Shown one piece after another: positions 24,815 to 36,971 of a stretch of 64,000 nt of DNA (position 1 is its first letter; every line of letters starts with the position of its first letter). The stretch is from Saussurea involucrata. Its lineage: Eukaryota; Streptophyta; Magnoliopsida; Asterales; Asteraceae. The position numbers and the translations under genes are program-made. The DNA lies in the NCBI GenBank assembly GCA_033807775.1, contig CM066315.1, positions 56,946,820 to 57,010,819 on the forward strand, given 5' to 3'. Under the pieces are notes generated by a model. It searched no databases, had not been told where the DNA came from, and was given only the letters and a program-made list of their open reading frames with translations.

Positions 24815-26339
24815 GAGGATTTAAAGGTGTGAGTCCATGCGGAAATGCACAAATTAGTTGATTTTATAAACCATGCGGAAATGCACAAATTAGTATCAAT
24901 GGTCATTTTGAGGATTTAAAGGTGTGAGTCCTTTTGGGAAAACCCTTTTGTTTAACTGTGTCGGATTTTGGGTTAATAACGATTTTGTGGTACTTGTTTA
25001 CCCAACTGATGTTTAAACGCATTTTATGCGATGATGACCGTTATATAAGGGTCTAGCGAGTTTGGAGCATTTTGCTCGGGTTTGTCTTTGAGAAAGTTTG
25101 GGAACATTTGTTCGGTTTTAAATGGCTCAATGTGGATTCTTATTTATGGTTTGCATTTATTGCAACTTGATACATTTTATTTCTCATTATTGATATTTAC
25201 ATGCTTGGGTGTTTTGGTCATTCCTAGTTGAGCATGTTTTGTAGACTATGTCGCATTGGATCCATAGGCACGTGAGTCAGTCTTTATTTGATGGTCCATC
25301 TCTTTGTGCACGGGGAGTGGACTATGGGAACGCATGGGTATATGCGTCAGGCCGTGGGGCCACTAGCGAGTAGGCAATAGGGGACACTGGAGTCCCTGAG
25401 GTGAAACTCGTCTAGACTGGATATGCAATGTGGTCCCCTGTAAGTCCTTGAGGTGTAACTCTACGGGGTATGCAATAAAGGCAATTTATTATGGTCCGAG
25501 GATTGTGATGTTTATATGGCATGGGAACTAGGGCCGGAGCTTGAGGTGTAATCCAGTAACATCATAAGTGACCTAACTTTGTGTGTCCGTCACTTTTGAT
25601 GGAATCGGGTCTCCCCCGTCACCAAAAGGTGTGGTTTTTGGGTATAATATTGTATCCTTATTTTCGGTGACGCACTTTATTTATATGAAATGTCTTCATG
25701 GTTCATTGGCAGAGTTCTATGCCTCATCTTATTTGGATGTTTTAAATATTGGAATTTTGTCCATGTTTATAATTCTTGAGATATTTACGTCTAAACACGT
25801 TTTGGGTGAGTTGGAGTTGGAATTCATTTTGGAAAACGTTTTATACATTTTGGGAGCTTTCTCATAGATTTTGTGTGAGTTGGAAAATGGGTGATTTGCA
25901 TTTAAAGTAAACTCTTTTGAAATCATGACTAAAACTACACCCCTCTCGATTTATGAATTTATATAGTCATGATAAAATGCTTGAACTCACTAGGCGTTAG
26001 CCTAACCCTTTTTATTTGTCGGCATGTGCAACAGGCTCAGGTTGGGAGTAGCTTTAGCTACACTGTGAAGTGGCGAGTACTAGTAGAGTGCACGAGAGGT
26101 GATTGGTTTTAGTGAAGTCTTCTGCATTTATTTTGGGATTAGCAACTTGTACTGGTGTTAAGTAACATCCGACTTTAAGTGGTTCATAGTATGATTTGAG
26201 TTTTAAATTGTGAGAGTTGTTATGTTTATTTTGAAGTAATTCCAGGAATGGTTAGTAGAAGGAATTTTATTTCTTAAGTGATTATTTTATCGAAATTTTA
26301 TTTAGTTGCTCTTTCCAAATTCGAGGGTGTTACAATATC

Positions 26340-26492
26340 CGGATCTAATTCGAAAAATTCCCCACGTTGTATTCTTCGCATACACCACTTTCAAAAATCT
26401 TTAAAATTCCAACGGTGTTAGAAAAATCAAATCTTTGAAAATACTTTTATAGACTTTTAGCTTACCAATCCCCGAAAACGGCGCCAAAAACT
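26340..26492 (-). other. Leader and primer-binding site of element J
   Basis: TCCCCGAAAACGGCGCCA at 26469-26486 is, on the minus strand, TGGCGCCGTTTTCGGGGA, the tRNA-Asp-like primer site of Athila/Tat-type gypsy elements. It lies next to the LTR beginning at 26493. The sequence between it and 26340 is the gag leader, continued at 1834-1780 beyond the insertion of A. Confidence 0.85.
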
Positions 26493-28201
26493 TGATGTGC
26501 TCTGAATACACCAACAGACGTGTGCTAATTAAACCTCAAAGCAAGTATACAATGAGATCTAATGTCGTCTTTCAAGTAATAAAAGTGGTAAAATACCAGT
26601 ATCGTCCCACAGAGATTGGAGTTAAAAGTGCAGTAAGAGTATAATGAAAGATGTGATTTCAGATGGCGATTTTGAAGAAATATTTTGGTTGGTTGATGTT
26701 ATCACAGATTTAAATAAACAAGAATAAATAGAAGCAAGGGTGTAAGACTTGTGATGAGATGTGACCCAAATTCCAGCAGACTAATGCTACAGGAATGTTG
26801 CAGCAGATGCTACAAGCATGTTGCAGCATGAAGTTGGCAATGACTAGTTCTATTATTTATTTTAAGAAATGTTCCTCTCGGACTCTTCACCATTCCATTA
26901 GTTCAGTAATCATAGATAATCTCATCTCTGAGCAGAATCCAAACTAAAGAAGTGATGGAAGTGGAATTCTCAAAATATACGGCAAAACAAATTCTCTTTG
27001 TTAAAAGTTACTCTCTCGATATAACCCACGCATCCCCAAGTTGATGTAATCCAAATAGTTTATCTCTAAGTCTATTCCATTTTAACCCTTTGAAAAAGTG
27101 ACAACTTATCAAGAATGAATCATTTTGAAAAACAAAAGTAACAACCCTCGTTGCAAGTAACTCTCTCGATATTACCCCTTATGTCATCCAAATTGACGTG
27201 ATATTCAATGTCCTATCTCTAGGTCCATGACACTTTAACACTATCAAAGTGATCAATTTGTCAAGGGATTGTATTATCTTGATAAAACTTGGAATGAAAT
27301 AATAAAACGCCATTATTGCCAAACTTCATCTACTTTGGTGACTTAGAAATGTAAATGACTATAACTGACTTTAAATAAAAGGCTAAGAAAGTAAAAATAA
27401 GTAAGTAAATGACAAGAATGTAAAACGGAATGTAAGTACGTGAATTTAAAGTACTGAAATGAAGTGCATAAAAATAAAGACGTAAAGTAAAAGGGAAAGC
27501 TAGAGATGCAAGATAATTAAAGAAATTAAAGTAAAGTAAAGTGCAGGTGTGATGTTGTGCTAATGCTACAAGCATTCATAAGTAGAATCCAAGAACGAAG
27601 AACAAAATGAAAAACACAATAAAGAACCCAAAAGTACTTGAATTAATTCCAGAAAGTAGAGAGAATTAGAACTGAGGTGAATCAGTTCCAAGTGGGGTGT
27701 TCTTAAAAAGTTAGCCTTAACCCTCTATATATAGTACAAAAGAGAGGGGTGAAAGTGTAAATTCTAACCAAACTAGATAATAAAGAAACTAGAAAGTACA
27801 AGAGCCCTAGAAAGTACAAGAGCTAACTAGAAAGTACAAGAGCCATCCCATACTTTATTACAAAATAAAATCCAGTTGAGATCTTGTCCAGAGATTAACA
27901 AAAGATTAATTTTACATCAAAAATTTCAGATTTGCTTCCTTAATCATTAAGCCTTCATTTTAAGATCAATCAGCTCCATGCTGCTCCAATGCTACATCAT
28001 TAACTTGTGCTCACAAGTTATCCAAATACAACCAAATTAGCCTACTACTTTATAGAAACAAGCAAACCATAACTTTTAGCTCCAAACTAATAAATGGAAA
28101 ATAAAGTAGAAAATGACTCAAATTGGGATGTTAAAATGGAAAAACCTATCTAAAAATCTAAGAAAGAAGTGCCTTAAGTACTCAAAAATGAGTACTTATC
28201 A
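26493..28201 (-). repeat. 5' LTR of gypsy element J
   Basis: 1709 bp; on the minus strand it begins TGATAAGTACTC (28201) and ends GCACATCA (26493). A TATA box (CTATATATAG) lies near 27722-27731 on the minus strand. Family word array near 26783-26833 and again near 27550-27570 and 27980-28000: ATGCTACA, GCTACAAGCATG, TTGCAGCA. Its right end abuts LTR B mid-sequence, showing that J inserted into B. Confidence 0.88.
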
Positions 28202-29358
28202 TAAACATATACCACAAAATCGTCATTAACCCAAAACTCGTCACGGATTAATACAAATGGGTTTCCCAAAATGGACTCATACTCTTATAATTCTCAAAAC
28301 GACTCATGACACGAAAACGTGCATTTTTCCCAAATGGTTTATGAAATTCAATTACACCAACATGATTAAACCATTGAATAAGCTCTAATTGAGCAATAAA
28401 TCATTTAAGGACATATCTATGATTTCTACATATCAAAATATCCCAAAATCCCAAATATGGGTGTTTTACACAATTTATAAAGTTAAACACTTCAAAAGGG
28501 TTAAACTCATCAAATAACTCAACAATTGATAATTTCAAGTAAAACACACAAATACTTGGAAAATAACATTTTTTGCATGTACAAAGTTTTCACAAATCAA
28601 CTTGAACTCGCCTTGCTAGATTTAGGCTAAATCTAGATTTTCCCCAAACGTAAGCTCCTTTGAAGAAACTTGAATCTTCAAGCCAAATCCTCCAAAAACC
28701 TAGATCCATAAGTTTCCAACCATAAATACTTACATCCAACCATAAAGAATCATTTCCCAAACACTTTTACATCAAGATATCAACTTATACTAAAACCCTA
28801 ATTTCATAAGTAAAGAGAAGAGAAGGTTACCTTACCATAACTTAAATCCATCAACAAAACATCTCTGAAGTTACCAAAATAAGGGTTTGGGAAGTGAAGA
28901 TGAACTCATAAATGGGTATTTAAAGAAAACCCCAAGATAGATCAACAATGGTGGAAGAGTGGTGAGGAAGATGAAGACCTTGAAGCTTATTTCATCAAAC
29001 CCACCTTAATGTTCTTTGGAGAATAGGAAGATGAGATGAGAGGGATGGAGGAATTAGGGTTTTGGGGGAGAAAATTGAGTGAGGGAGGGAGAGAGATCTG
29101 AGTTATGTGTTTAAAATAATGTAAGGGAGAGAGAAGAGGGTTTCTTAAAAGCAAACAAGAAATATCTCATCAGACGTCGCGCGGACGTCCGGCTGGAGGC
29201 CATGCGGACGTCCGGCCTTGACTTGTCCGAACCCCACTTTTCTCTGTTGCTTCTGCAGATGACCCGCGGACTTCTACGCTGATGCGGACGTCCGGCCTTG
29301 CGCCCATGCGGACGTCCGCAAGTCCAACATTTAGTTTTTCAATTTTTGGGGTGTTAAA
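28202..29358 (-). repeat. 3' LTR of element B (truncated by J)
   Basis: Matches 35220-36350 of the other B LTR; the remaining outer part lies beyond J, off the left of the window. The start on the minus strand is TTTAACACCCC, a mutated TGTAACACCCC. A CpG-rich array at 29175-29325 carries four copies of GCGGACGTCCG. An inferred donor AAG|GCGAGT (mutated) lies near 28610. Confidence 0.88.
29175..29325 (-). repeat. GCGGACGTCCG array in LTR B (3' copy)
   Basis: Copies at 29181, 29203, about 29284 and about 29308, plus degenerate ones. The core CGGACGTCCG is a perfect palindrome. The other LTR has the same array at 36188-36312 with fewer copies and several C-to-T or G-to-A differences confined to CpG sites. 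Confidence 0.88.
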
Positions 29359-32300
29359 ATCCTCCCAACCTTAGAATGATTTCGTCCTAGAAATCTAGAT
29401 CTTTACAACCAAAGGCTATCTAACTCAACACCTTCCTTGTTCCATTAGCTCCCAAGTGAAAACCAAATTCCCCCATGCAGACACAACCTCAAGCAAACCC
29501 TTACCAATGATGCCCTCTCAGGTACATTATACTTATGTCCGGGTGAACGCTCCATCCACTGGAGTAACTCCCAACCAGACGACTTCGGTTCTCCCAACCT
29601 TAGGTGTTCCACACTTTCCCAACGGCATATTCGAACTCCCAATCAATCCACATCCACATGTTCTTAAATTTTCTCTCCAAACTAAATGGCTCCCACTGCT
29701 GACTGTCGCTTAATTCTAACGAGCCCTAATAGACTCCAAATATCAATCATCAAACCAACAGGTTCTTTTACCACACAAGAAAGTCATCCCACCAAATCTA
29801 CTCATCACAATTGAACCTCTTAAGATCACTACAACCGTTACCATTATTTCTTTAAAATCAGACTACCACCCTCCGAATACACTAACGGTTCTTGACCTCG
29901 AACCCCAAAAAGTTGACACCTAATCATACCACCAAGCTTTGAATCCCAACAGAACTCCACACACGAGTTCCATCCGTCGAGTATTCCGACAAAACCAAGG
30001 TTATCAATATGGTGTCTACAGGGTCCTACACATCTTTTACACGAAAATTGACTAAGACCCAAAACAAGGTTGCCAACAAGACGGTTACCACCAACCTTAA
30101 CAGGAAATACCACGAGTCTAACCTTCCAATTACAAAACACGTCGACTCTACAAACAACACTACTTGGCCTACGGTACCAACACGCGTTAAAATACCTAGC
30201 CTTCTACTGTCGAAGTTCTACACACACTTACTTTTAACCGGGGTTACTTAACCTTTCCAAGGTTCTAATGAGTTCAAGGTTTTTTTCAAGTGAAATTCTT
30301 AACAAATATGCCAATCGAAATCTTTTATAGAAATTTTCAACATAAAGGTTTTCATATCAATTTAGTTGCACGCATAAAAAATACTACTATCTATTCAGTA
30401 GTTGCGCAAAAATGGACATACTCGTCCCATATATGAAAATCATATTGAAAACTATTTCGTCGCAATTTAGATTATTAACAAAACACAAAGCATAATAAAC
30501 AACTTCTTTGAAAGGAACCACTATGGTCCTAGCATGGATTGATTTATGTCATGCACGTAAAGTAATTTCCTATTGTAATAGTGTGCAACAAAAGATTTGT
30601 ACGTACTTCAGAAGAAGTTTAAACGACATCCGATTCTAAAAATTCCTCCTTTAGCCATAAAATGACATGAAAACAACACCCACAAAATTTGCACGCATCA
30701 GTTTGTTTCGCAAAAACGATGAAACGGTTCATAAATACACTTTGGTTAAAACATAAAATGATTTGTGTCAGTTCCAAGTTTAAAGACAAAAATCAATACG
30801 TTTTCATCATTCAAAGATATCGACTAAAACATCATGAGGAAATCTCAAATTGGAGTATGCATGCAAACTTGTAACACTTTCCTAGTGGTTTTCTTGAAAT
30901 GAAATAACATGCATCAGATGATTCATACGAAATTTCAAAAGATGAAATTCTTTAAACCAATTTCAAAATTTCCTCATTTGGTCATATAATGACGTATGAG
31001 CAAAACCTCTTTGACAAGACTCTCACACATTAATGTGTTTTCTCAAAACCTAGGAGAATAATAGGTGCTTGTAAATGGTGGACACCAAAAAGGGTTTTAA
31101 ATCGACTTCCAATTTCGAATCATACAAACGGTGCGCATTAATTTTCCAAAAATTTAAATAATTCCACGCAATCTAGGTTGAGACAAATGATTTTTCCAAA
31201 ATCCCCATCACGGAGCATTTGCACTAAAAAGTTTGTCACTTGTAATACAAAACGTTAAAAATGTCGATGCTTAAAATTTACTCATTAAAACACTCAAAAT
31301 ACACCTTTTCTCTAAAACCAAAAAGGTTTACAATTTTCCAAAATGTCCATCTAGCTAAATTTGACCAAATGTCAACGACTTACACATTCGTGTTTTCAAA
31401 ATGTACCGTATCGTAAACCATGTATGATCCCCACAACACTAAAACATACTTTGACCAAATGACCTCCACTTATGAAATAAATTAATAAAACATTTTCATT
31501 CACGGTTCATTTATCAAAGTGCTGAGGACTAGTGGCTACCAAGTTATGCATACCCCAAGATCGATACCGTGCATTTGCGTGAAAGGATAATAAAACAATC
31601 AATTAACTGAAAGTGCATAAAGCAAATCGTTAAGAAATACTATCAGCATGTTCTTTAATGCATTACTCACGCCACGTATAAATCAATCCGTACATTGAAC
31701 AAGTTGCAACGAAATGTGCTTAACACGGATCTTCAAAAGAGAAAATATGTGACACCAAAGTTCCAAAAACATTCCTTTTGGTCGTCTTTCCGTATAAAAT
31801 AATATTTCTCAACAAAACCCGAATGGGACAAAATGCCCAACATAACTCATAAATTCCCACATAATAAATGGAGTATGCACATTATGAAATTTCACTCACG
31901 CGACACAAAACGTTGTAAGACCAAAACTCCATGAAACTCAATGAGCTCAATGACCTCAAGTCAACAAAATGGCACCAAACCTTCCACTTCCAAAAATCGA
32001 ATTGGAATAAGCAAAATCATGACTAAAACGTCAAAATTCCAAAAATCCCCTTTTGTTGTAATACACCGTAAACAACACTTTTCAATAAATCATGCATTAA
32101 ATAAACTTTCCAATAAAGCTTGACAAAAACATAATGGAAGATAACTTTGTGTCCAAACCCTAACATATGTGGAGGAGATCCAATATTAAAGTCATAAGTC
32201 GTAGTTACTTACCCAATATCTTAAACATCATAAAAATATGGATATCATTGTATCCGAAAGTAACGTTGGACAACAACAAAATAAATCAAGTCTCGACGGA

Positions 32301-33038
32301 GTTTGCAATTCCCGCAATAAAATAATTTCATGCATGTTCAAAATCGTGATTTAAAATCTTGTGTGTGCTAAACGTTTCCCGAGATTTCGTAACACAATCC
32401 ACAGGATGATTTGAAACACAAGAAATAACTGATGCAATTTATCTTAAAAATAAATTTTGTGCATGAATTTAGTCGGCACTCAAAATCTCAAACCATACTC
32501 CTCCAAATCCCTCCGGTCACACTACCGTCATCCGGATGCTCAAACCTCTTAAGGCAAAGTCGGGAATTACATCGATTCACCTTACGATTCCTCCTCGAAT
32601 TAAGGTCGATTCAATAAGCCTATGGTTCAAATCCAACCATCAACTTCGACCCGAAATGGTCCACTTAAAGCAATTATCATGCTTATTGTCACTCTAAGTG
32701 ACTAATGCTAAAATCGTCAATCTCTTTCAACGACTACTTGCTTAGAAACTTTGTACTACCCCAACGGTCATCACATTAAAGTAGTTCAAGTATGCACATG
32801 TAACTAGTAAGTTCACCATGACACTGGCCAGGTGTCATTATGAACGCACCGTACATGCTTATCATTGCCACTCTCGATGTGATTCTCGTTTCTAGCAACT
32901 CCATCGACCTCAAAACATCCTATCTTAAAGTGCTTAATGGTGAAGTTTCGCTCTCATTTACTTAAAAGAACGCTAGTTTGAGTCTAGGTATCCAAAATCA
33001 ACACCTAATTCTCTCAAACTTATGCTCTGATACCAACT
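29359..33038 (-). other. Non-coding internal domain of element B
   Basis: No coding frame of note in 3.7 kb. Collinear with A's internal region apart from solo LTR I: compare 31860-31960 with 12925-13000 and 32780-33020 with 10210-10440. The primer site TGGTATCAGAGC is at 33024-33035 on the minus strand. Conserved TTTCTAGGACGAAAT and a purine tract sit at the LTR edge (29359-29395). Confidence 0.75.
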
Positions 33039-36000
33039 TGTAACACCCTTGAATTGGGAAAGAGCAACTAAATAAAATTTTTGATAATACATTTAAAATA
33101 ATAGGATTTCTCCCTATAATCCAATACGGGAAATACCTCAAATTAAAATATATGATTAACCTCAAACAATATATCTACTCTTACTTAACTCAAGTACAAA
33201 ATGCTAATCCCAAAGATGAATGCGGAAAACTTCACTTAAGTTATTCACCTCTCGAGCACTTTACTAGCACACGACCTTTCACGGTGTCACTAGAACCACT
33301 CCCAACTTGAACCTGTTGCACATGCCGACAAATAAAAAGGGTTAGGCTAACGCCTAGTGAGTTCAAGCGTTTATAGCATGATTTAAATAATTCTATCAAT
33401 GAAAGTTTACGACATAATTTATGACTTCCAAAAGAGTTTATGAGAAGGATGTAAATGACTCATTTTATAACGCACACAAAAACCGTGAGAGAAGTTCCCA
33501 AAATGTATAAAACGTTTTCCAAAATGAACTCCAATCCAAACTCACTCAACACGTGAATAAATCTATATTATGCAAAACCTTCAAATACGATTGACGACAT
33601 AATACTCAACCCATAAATCATGGAAGAACAATCCATATAATTATAATATTTCACCAAAAACATGATACGAACCAATACTCACGCGAACGTAAAATGTAAT
33701 GAAGTCCAAATACCATAAATATGGAAATGACCTGCTTCATTTAAACTTTAATATACATGGAGGGGAATCCAATATTAAAGTCATCAATTGCAGTCAATCG
33801 TACAACACCAACGATAATAAAACATGGACATTATAAAGTCCCAAGTAAGGTTGGCCGACGACGGGGGAGACCCGTATCCATTGAGAGTGGAGGAACACAA
33901 AAGTATGTCACTCATACAATGTTAATCGTACGACACTTCACGACATAAAAGCCCAAGTGTCTCATACTACGCCTTTCAAGACACACCCAAATAGAGATGG
34001 CAACGGGGCCAGGGTTACCGGGGATCGCAATTCCCATCCCCATCGCCGCTCCCCACTCCCCATCCCCATCCCCGTCGGGGAACAAAATTCCTCCCCCATC
34101 CCCATCCCATCGGGGAACGGGGATCCCCACCGGGGAATCAGGGATTTTTCCCCGTTTACAATACTTGATTATTTTTATATAATATCTTTATAAAAGTCAA
34201 TTTCATGATTGAATGATGTATTTTTATAAACTTTAGCTAACCAACTTTTAATTTGTTGCGTTTGTAAAAGAGTTTTCGGAAATAAATATATTAATTACAA
34301 TACATAATAATATATATTTTATACATCCACGTTATATAACTAAAAGTTTCTCCGAACAATAATACCAATACTATAATATATCTTTAAAGTTTTATCATAA
34401 TCGAAGATTGATTATATTGGTGTGTTATATAGACTATATATACTCATTGGATTCATCATTTTTATTATGTTATATATACGTGTATATATATATAAACACA
34501 TACTATATATAAAAACTTATATTAAATACTCGGGGTCGGGGTCGGGGTCGAGAGGCATCCCCATCCCCGGCCCCATCCCCGGTTAACAAATTCGGGGATT
34601 CCCCATCCCCGTCCCCATCCCCGATCAACTCGGGGATTCCCCGGTCAACCGGGTTCGGGTGTCGGTTCCCCGTCGGGGACGGGGTTTTTTGCCATCCCTA
34701 CACCCAAAGAGACAGCTGACCTTAGCGGAATATTACTAAGAATACCACCAAAGGCTTGGCACAAGCGGGGATACAACCATGGCATTGTCCCGACATGGTG
34801 AAGGTCATAAATGCCCGTCAATCAACCTGACAGCTCAATCGGACTCAGCCCTCCTAGTGTACCCTTGAAAAGTAAAGGTCATAAAACATGGGGCCCGGTC
34901 AAATCCCGCAACACCCAGTAGACCATCAAATAAAGACTGACTTACGTGGCCTATGGATCCAATGCAACACAATCTAGAATAACACGTCCATCCCGGAATG
35001 ACTAAAGCACCGAGCATGTAAATATCGATAATGTGCAATAATAAGCAATATGTTGCAATAAATGCAAACCATAAATAAGACTCCACATTAAGCCATCAAA
35101 ACCGGACAAAATGTCCCCAAGACTTCCTTAAAGTCAAAATCGAGCAAAATGCTCAAAACCCATTAGACCCATAAATAACGGTCCTCCAAATATGAAATGC
35201 ATTTAAACATTGTTTAGGTAAACATATACCACAAAATCGTCATTAACCCAAAACTCGTCACGGATTAATACAAATGGGTTTCCCAAAATGGACTCATACT
35301 CTAATAATTCTCAAAACGACTCATGACACAAAAACGTGCATTTTTTCCAAATGGTTTATGAAAATCAATTACACCAACATGATTAAACCATTGAATAAGG
35401 TCTAATTGAGCAATAAATCATTTAAGGACATATCTATGATTTCTACATATCAAAATATCCCAAAATCCCAAATATGGGTGTTTTACACAATTTATAAAGT
35501 TAAACACTTCAAAAGGGTTAAACTCATCAAATAACTCAATAATTGATAATTTCAAGTAAAACACACAAATACTTGGAAAATAACATTTTTGGCATATACA
35601 AAGTTTTCACAAATCAACTTGAACTCACCTTGCTAGATTTAGGCTAAATCTAGATTTTCCCCAAACGTAAGCTCCTTTGAAGAAACTTGAATCTTCAAGC
35701 CAAATCCTCCAAAAACCTAGATCCATAAGTTTCCAACCATAAATACTTACATCCAACCATAAAGAATCATTCCCCAAACACTTTTACATCAAGATCTCAA
35801 CTTATACTAAAACCCTAATTTCATAAGTAAAGAGAAGAGAAGGTTACCTTACCACAACTTGAATCCATCAACAAAACATCTCTGAAGTTACCAAAATAAG
35901 GGTTTGGGAAATGAAGATGAACTCATAAATGGGTATTAAAGAAAACCCCAAGATAGATCAACAATGGTGGAAGAGTGGTGAGGAAGATGAAGACCTTGAA

Positions 36001-36350
36001 GCTTATTTCATCAAACCCACCTTAGTGTTCTTTGGAGAAGAGGAAGATGGGATGAGAGGAATGGGGGATTTAGGGTTTTGGGGGAGAAAATCGAGTGAGG
36101 GAGGGAGAGAGATCTGAGTAATGGGTTTGAAATAATGTAAGGGAGAAAGAAGAGGGTTTCTTAAAAGCAAACAAGAAATATCTCATCAGACGTCACGTGG
36201 ATATCTGGCTGGAGGCCATGCGGACGTCCGGCCTTGACTTGTCTGAACCCCACTTTTCTCTGTTGCTTCCGCGGACGACCCGCGAACTTCCGCGCTGATG
36301 CGGACGTACGCAAGTCCAACATTTAGTTTTTCAATTTTCGGGGTGTTACA
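33039..36350 (-). repeat. 5' LTR of element B
   Basis: TGTAACACCC (33039) to GGGTGTTACA (36350), about 2.6 kb without the hAT MITE at 33992-34700. On the minus strand: U3 with the CpG array (36312-36188), a donor AAG|GTGAGT with intron start 35628, and an acceptor GTGCAACAG|G with intron end 33313. Homologous to LTRs A and D outside the CpG array. Confidence 0.92.
33992..34700. mobile_element. hAT-type MITE with G-rich repeats
   Basis: Termini TAGAGATGGCAA and TTGCCATCCCTA are inverted, and the 8-bp target duplication CACCCAAA is exact at 33984-33991 and 34701-34708. The ends are rich in CCCCATCCCC and CGGGGTCGGGGTCGGGG runs; the centre is very AT-rich. There is no transposase, so it is non-autonomous. 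Apparent frames at 33912-34193 are products of the C-rich repeat. Confidence 0.93.
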
Positions 36351-36971
36351 GTATGTGTGTGTATATATATATATATAGAGAGAGAGAGGGTAAACTGAAA
36401 CACCATTTTAATCATTCATATGTATGCATGTACATGTGCATACAAGTAATTGAAGATTTTCAGAGTTTCTATGCACGTGTTCATGTTATGCACATGTGCA
36501 TATCAAACAAATTACTTGTATGCACATGTACATACCACACAGATAAATGATTATTAGGGTGTTCCTCAATTTTTTATTTTTTATTGTTTTTCCTTGAACA
36601 CGACCCTATATATTATTTAAACCACCATCCAGTATTTTACAATTACAAACAAATAATACATAATATTAATTGTTGCAACACATTTTAATTACAACTAATT
36701 TCTTTGTTCTAAAATAAATGTTCACAGTTTAAAAATATGTAACTGTTATATTTTTTAATTAACTAAATAACAACTTTATTCTTAATAACTAAGAGTACAA
36801 GTGAAAAACAGACACATGCTTCAAAAAATGGACAATTATTACAGGACAAATTAAAATAGAAGGTGTCAGTTTAAATAACAAGTCTTAATATCGTGAAAAG
36901 TTAAGAAAGAAAGATTCATATGTGAATCCATTAAAAATACGAAAAAAATCTATTTAAAATGTATATGTGAA
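36351..36971. other. AT-rich stretch with simple repeats and a hairpin
   Basis: Begins with TG, TA and GA dinucleotide runs (36351-36388). A perfect 24-bp inverted repeat lies at 36428-36451 and 36510-36533, separated by 58 bases and rich in TGCACATG-like alternating purine-pyrimidine words. Nothing codes. No transposon termini recognised. Confidence 0.6.

Larger units (their letters stand above)
1840..26334 (+). mobile_element. Non-autonomous LTR retrotransposon A (large, nested)
   Basis: Complete element bounded by TGTAACACCC at 1840 and GGGTGTTACA ending at 26334, with a 5-bp target duplication ATATC at 1835-1839 and 26335-26339. The 5' LTR is 1840-10194, the primer site 10198-10209, the internal region 10195-15419 and the 3' LTR 15420-26334. 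It inserted between the leader and gag of element J. Removing nested insertions leaves LTRs of about 2.4 kb and about 3.6 kb of internal DNA with no gag or pol frame. This is the shape of a large retrotransposon derivative (LARD) that would need proteins from other elements. In the aligned part (8760-10190 versus 24900-26330) I count about 20 differences, roughly 1-1.5%. Confidence 0.93.
15420..26334 (+). repeat. 3' LTR of element A (interrupted by E, rearranged)
   Basis: Reads 15420-15595 and 24338-26334; element E lies between. The GC island recurs at 24375-24416, with one C-to-T change in the second palindrome. The LTR contains the left 207 bp of the same hAT as the 5' LTR at the same base (24608-24814). 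The remainder of the hAT and about 0.5 kb of adjoining LTR are deleted and replaced by short copied filler (24815-24875). The sequence corresponding to 8730-10194 is intact at 24870-26334. Confidence 0.9.
28202..36350 (-). mobile_element. Non-autonomous LTR retrotransposon B
   Basis: Minus-strand order: 5' LTR 36350-33039, primer site 33035-33024, non-coding internal domain 33038-29359, polypurine tract GGTTGGGAGGAT (29370-29359), partial 3' LTR 29358-28202. The internal domain is collinear with A, about 85-90% identical near the primer site by eye. It carries no gag/pol frame and is the outermost element on the left side of the window. The right flank begins GTATG (36351). Confidence 0.85.

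Noticed and set aside
33912..34193. Pro/Ser/Gly-rich frames on both strands
   Set aside because: Products of the CCCCATCCCC repeat of a hAT MITE.
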